A stretch of DNA of 64,000 nucleotides from positions 278,890 through 342,889 of the forward strand of contig CAWFZX010000021.1 of NCBI GenBank assembly GCA_963820375.1, read 5' to 3'. Source of the stretch: AWTP1-13 sp963820375. GTDB taxonomy: Bacteria > Pseudomonadota > Alphaproteobacteria > Rhizobiales > Hyphomicrobiaceae. Below are positions 60,653 to 64,000 of the stretch, one piece after another. The notes beneath the pieces were generated by a model. It did no database searches. It had not been told where the DNA came from and saw only the letters and a program-made list of their open reading frames with translations. Numbering within the stretch: the stretch's first letter is position 1; each line of letters opens with the position of its first letter. Both the position numbers and the translations under genes were made by a program.

Positions 60653-61106
60653 TGGCTGCGTCTCTTGAGGAACGTCCTATAGCGGATTTGTGGCTTGGCA
60701 GTGGTGGAGGCGAGCGTCTGGGTTTCCACCCGTCGCCTCGTTAGCTCGTGCGTCTAGAGGCTAACCAATTTAAGCCGGCTGGGCTGATTGTTTGGTTGGG
60801 CGCTATGTCACAAGCCTCACGCGCCTTTGGCGGGATTATGGCGCGAAGCGCGAATCTTCCCCCGCCTGTGTACGAATGCTGCGGACGGCGTCGAGCTTCC
60901 CGACCTCAAGACTGGCCGATTGGTAGGCAACGAGCTGAAACGGGTTTGACCGCAGATCGCTTTCCGTCCCAGTGATCGTCCAATTCCGCTCTCCCTGCGA
61001 TTCCGCTCTCCCTGCGATGCTCTTCCTGGACGACCATACCAAGGCACCGGCTGTCGGTGGCGTCAGCGACTATCCAGCACAGCCAACTTCGAAGTAACGG
61101 AGGCGA
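60653..61106. other. Gap with a 17-bp tandem duplication
   Basis: No supported gene. A 17-base unit beginning attccgct is repeated exactly at 60983-60999 and 61000-61016. A short plus-strand frame near 60880-60950 (ELPDLKTGRLVGNELKR) may be the end of a lost gene. Confidence 0.5.
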
Positions 61107-61946
61107 TCATTCGATCTCAACCAATCGGGCGGTCGTCTGCCACAGCCGCTCGGCATTTTCGTCGTCCTCGGCTTGCGGGTTGGCCCGCGCCAGCTGCTCC
61201 TTATAAAAATAGCGGCCAGTGATTCCAGCATACTCGCGCGACGACGCCAGGCGCACGATTCTGCTCGCCCCTCGCTCGGGCGAACTTCCGAACAGGTGGA
61301 CGAGCGCGAATACGTAAGGGATCAGTCCTCCGGCTTGATAGCCGAAGCTCGTCGCCACTTCTCCGGGATGCACGGAATTGGCCGTGACTTGCTTGCTGGC
61401 CCAGCGGCGGGCAAGCTCGCGCGTGAACAGGACACAGCAGAGCTTCGCATGTGCGTAGGCATAAAATGCGTCGTATTTGTGCTCAAGCCTGAGGTCCTCT
61501 AGATGCAGCATGGCGAGATGGTGCAGGGCTCCCGCCGTGTTGACAACGCGCGCGGGCGCCGCCGCAAATAGCCGCTCGCGCAGACCGTGGGTCAGCACGA
61601 AAGGGGCGACATGATTGAGCGCAAATGTGCGCTCAAAGCCGTCAGGCGTGATTTTGCGCCGCGCGAACATGGCTCCGGCATTGTTGAGCAAGACGTCGAC
61701 GCGCCGCTCCGCCGCGGCGATGTCCGCCGCGGCCCGCTTCACCTCGGCAAGCCGAAGCAGGTCGGCGTAGTAGATACTGTGCCCTGCCAGCGGATAGCGG
61801 TCGCGTAGCCTCGCAAGCATTGCCTCTCCGCGTTGCTTGTTGCGGGCTACCATGACAATGCGCGCTCCCATCGCCGCCAACGCTTCGGCCGCGGCCCGGC
61901 CGATACCCGATGTAGCGCCGGTGATGACGCAGGTCTTCCCCTCCAT
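61107..61946 (-). CDS. Short-chain dehydrogenase/reductase
   Basis: A 279-residue SDR. The cofactor motif is VITGATSGIGRAAAEAL, with LNNAGAMF and the catalytic YAHAKLCCVLF (Tyr and Lys present). The usual catalytic Ser stretch appears as RVVNTAGALHH, where Thr replaces Ser or the Ser is shifted. It resembles retinol-dehydrogenase-like SDRs. A longer frame begins with TTG 62051 and adds 35 residues; ATG 61946 directly precedes the Rossmann fold and is preferred. Confidence 0.85.
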   Translation of the reverse strand: MEGKTCVITGATSGIGRAAAEALAAMGARIVMVARNKQRGEAMLARLRDRYPLAGHSIYYADLLRLAEVKRAAADIAAAERRVDVLLNNAGAMFARRKITPDGFERTFALNHVAPFVLTHGLRERLFAAAPARVVNTAGALHHLAMLHLEDLRLEHKYDAFYAYAHAKLCCVLFTRELARRWASKQVTANSVHPGEVATSFGYQAGGLIPYVFALVHLFGSSPERGASRIVRLASSREYAGITGRYFYKEQLARANPQAEDDENAERLWQTTARLVEIE

Positions 61947-62442
61947 CCTTGCGGCGTACTCTTGGCGCTTGGCTGCAATCGCCTCGTGGGTGAATTGATG
62001 AGAGCAACCATGCCAGGCTGCCAGGGACAAACGCGCGAACACGTCACTCAAGTGCCACCCACCGGATTACTCGTTCCGGCCCTATTTTGATCCGTTCCGC
62101 AGGGGTGATGTTGCCAGTCGAAGGTGGCGGGTTTTTGAAGAAGGCTAGGCCCCACTGGGGCGGATCGCTCGTTGTAATGGCTCGCACTGGCTTTGTGCCT
62201 GGTCTGTCGCTGACCTTCCTCCTGGGGTGAGGGCGTCGTCAAGGGGACAGCCTGACGATGTGTAGGATTGCCGTTTTCGCTCAGGCCGAACTCGTTGCGC
62301 TGGGCGCCCAGGACTGTTGCCACCACCGCCCTTGGCGCTCTTGGCCCTTTTAAGCAAACGAAAGAGGGGGGTGGCGGCTTCTCGGGGCTTGGCTGGTTCC
62401 CTGTCGACGCTCCTCCTTTTGGGCCGTCGCTGGCATGCCGGG
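61947..62442. other. Gap between SDR and hydrolase
   Basis: Open frames on the minus strand (62048-62446, 62145-62522) are Pro/Gln/Ser-rich and I do not trust them. The stretch is likely debris of a mobile element or non-coding; nothing specific recognised. Confidence 0.4.
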
Positions 62443-63405
62443 TCAAAGTCCGGCCAGAAATTCAAGCAAGGCGGTGTTGACCTCGCCCGGGCGTTCCTGC
62501 TGGACCCAATGGCCGGCGCCATCGACCAGCTTGAGAAGCCGCAGATCCCTCGTGCGATCGCGCATCAATTCGATCAGGTCGACGCCCGGCACAAAACGCA
62601 GCACGGGATCAAGACTGCCTGCAATGAAGGCGGCAGGCTGCTCGATGCGCTGGTCAGCTATCGCCGCCTGTTGCGTAAAATCGAGCGTTGCTGTGCGGTA
62701 GCGGTTGAGTGGGCCGCGGAAGCCACTTTGCCGAAACTCTGCGACGTAATAGTCGAGGTCGGCGGGCGTAAGCCAAGCCGGGAAGGGGTCGGGATCGACC
62801 AGGCCGTCGAGCAGCCGCGCGTTGGCCGGCTTGTCAACTCTAGGCCCAGCTTTGATACCCTCGCCGGAGCCCCAGTAGTAGATCTTGCGCAAGCTAAGGC
62901 GCACATCCGCTTCCAGCTCTGCCTCGGCAACACCTGGGGTTTGGAAGTAGAGCTGATAGAAAAAGCGATCCTTGTAGATTTTTTGGAAAAGCTCGATGCG
63001 AGGTGCTGGCCCGCGACCCGTGTGCGGCACGCTCAGACCGGCCACGGCACTCACTCTTTCCGGATGGAACAGCGCGGTATTCCAGACGATCGGTGCACCC
63101 CAATCGTGGCCGATCAAGATCGCTCGCGTTTCGCCCAGCGCAGTGACCAGGCCGGCAATATCTGCGCACATCTCTTGAATGGCATAGGCTGCGATTGGCT
63201 CTGGCTTGTCGCTGCCGCCGTAGCCGCGCACGTCTGGCGTCGCCACGCGGTAACCGGCCGCCGCCAAGGCTGGGATTTGGTGGCGCCAGGAGTACCAGCT
63301 CTCCGGCCAGCCGTGGACAAGCACGACAAGTGGCCCCTTGCCAGCCAGCGCTACCCGCAGGCGGATGCCATTTGTCTCAAAAATCTCAAAGGTCGGTGCT
63401 ACCAT
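62443..63405 (-). CDS. Epoxide-hydrolase-like alpha/beta hydrolase
   Basis: A 320-residue alpha/beta hydrolase of the epoxide hydrolase / haloalkane dehalogenase branch. The oxyanion motif is VLVHGWPESWYSWRHQ, the nucleophile Asp lies in ILIGHDWGAPIVW, a second Asp in AGSLDPVLRF and the His in VDGAGHWVQQERP. The lid has the tyrosine YYWGSGEG. It would open an epoxide with water in the cytoplasm. Full length and intact; ATG 63405. Confidence 0.9.
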   Translation of the reverse strand: MVAPTFEIFETNGIRLRVALAGKGPLVVLVHGWPESWYSWRHQIPALAAAGYRVATPDVRGYGGSDKPEPIAAYAIQEMCADIAGLVTALGETRAILIGHDWGAPIVWNTALFHPERVSAVAGLSVPHTGRGPAPRIELFQKIYKDRFFYQLYFQTPGVAEAELEADVRLSLRKIYYWGSGEGIKAGPRVDKPANARLLDGLVDPDPFPAWLTPADLDYYVAEFRQSGFRGPLNRYRTATLDFTQQAAIADQRIEQPAAFIAGSLDPVLRFVPGVDLIELMRDRTRDLRLLKLVDGAGHWVQQERPGEVNTALLEFLAGL

Positions 63406-64000
63406 GCAGTCCTCCTGTCAGCGTGCGCCTAAAGACTTTCCCCTGCTCCAACCGAGGCCAATATCTTCTGCTTACTCATCACTATGCGCGCGGGGTCGAA
63501 ATATGAACTGCCGGCATGCCGCGCCAAGTATTCGTTGATTGTCCAGTGATTGCTGCTGTCCGGCTGGGGTCCAACGCGCGATGTAACTGGAGGACACAAT
63601 GATGGGTGGCGCCTCCTTCGAAGCAGGCTTGGCCGAAGCGCATTGCTCCAGCGGCGTATTAGAACCCACACGGGTCAGCCTCCACAAGCCACCTTCGCTC
63701 GCTCGTTTGCCATCACCCACGCGATGCTGGAGCAGAATGCTCGAGTGGCGTGCGACGCTTAATCTGCAATCGCTCAGGCGCCAAATGATCGTCGGCGGGC
63801 GCGACGGCTACTGCCGTGCGGCGGCGTAGCGTATCGCCGAACGTCGGTGCCTCGCCGTTTGTAGGCGCCGATATTCCAATCGCCGATGGGTCCGACGAGG
63901 GGGCACGCTGTGGTCGGCGGGCCGATCGCACCGGCCCGTGCTGAAGCTCTTCGGGAGGCTGGACAATGTCAGCGCGGCGCATCCGGGCCAGTGAAGGCCT
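63406..64000. other. Right-hand end of the window, no supported gene
   Basis: Overlapping frames of 60-90 codons on both strands; none has a domain. A minus-strand frame from 63774 (DWNIGAYKRRGTDVRRYA) has a protein-like stretch and could be the end of a gene that starts beyond 64000 with a frameshift, but this is not firm. Confidence 0.4.

Noticed and set aside
62048..62522. Two overlapping minus-strand ORFs between the SDR and hydrolase
   Set aside because: Pro/Gln/Ser/His-rich without a domain; no ribosome site; likely chance frames.

Overview
The window reads as a high-GC alphaproteobacterial chromosome, most likely Hyphomicrobiales (Rhizobiales) or a close order. The grounds are the gene order rpsB-tsf-pyrH-frr-uppS-cdsA-dxr-rseP-bamA-lpxD-fabZ-lpxA-lpxI-lpxB facing gltA and gltX, an S2 protein with the long C-terminal extension seen in this class, LpxI instead of LpxH, and many small genes of a Bradyrhizobium-like flavour in the second half. 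No species can be named from the sequence alone.

Layout. 1-16.5 kb is ordinary core and metabolic sequence: the tail of an S41 peptidase, a sugar-acid dehydratase, DoxX, an Lrp-type regulator, a DUF442 phosphatase-like protein, a GST/MBL-hydrolase/uracil-glycosylase operon on the minus strand, a membrane histidine kinase, a DUF1289 protein followed by two tandem retropepsin-like proteases, a phosphomannomutase, an SCP2-like/hydrolase pair, a frameshifted thioredoxin, dusA and a patatin. 16.7-32.2 kb is one co-directional block for translation factors, isoprenoid and phospholipid precursors, outer-membrane assembly (BamA, RseP) and lipid A synthesis (LpxD, FabZ, LpxA, LpxI, LpxB). gltA and gltX follow on the opposite strand, then a tRNA-Arg(TCG) at 35.2 kb.

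From 35.3 to about 61 kb the sequence changes character and looks like a decaying genomic island. Genes are short, spaced by long non-coding stretches and often broken. Mobile-element parts include a serine recombinase and remnants of another, an intact IS110 element, an IS1182 fragment, an IS21 istB tail and the 3' end of a group II intron with domain V. Cargo includes a frameshifted stand-alone Spo11/TopoVI-A-like protein beside the tRNA, a vanadium-haloperoxidase-like protein, a tandem array of five small exported Met/Gly/Arg-rich proteins, a VOC protein, a DUF883 protein, an aldehyde dehydrogenase, a nonsense-mutated HWE histidine kinase, a PRC-barrel protein and a small lipoprotein. An SDR and an epoxide-hydrolase-like protein close the window.

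The most interesting unit is 36.77-40.51 kb. Five paralogous secreted proteins with a period of about 297 bp form a minus-strand operon. Downstream, the haloperoxidase gene sits between the 5' end and the 3' end of what looks like a sixth copy of the same small gene. Methionine-rich exported peptides next to a haloperoxidase-like protein suggest oxidant or hypohalite handling, but this is inference. Other notable points are an LpxI with a duplicated C-terminal domain and a candidate structured RNA at 40.75-40.85 kb.
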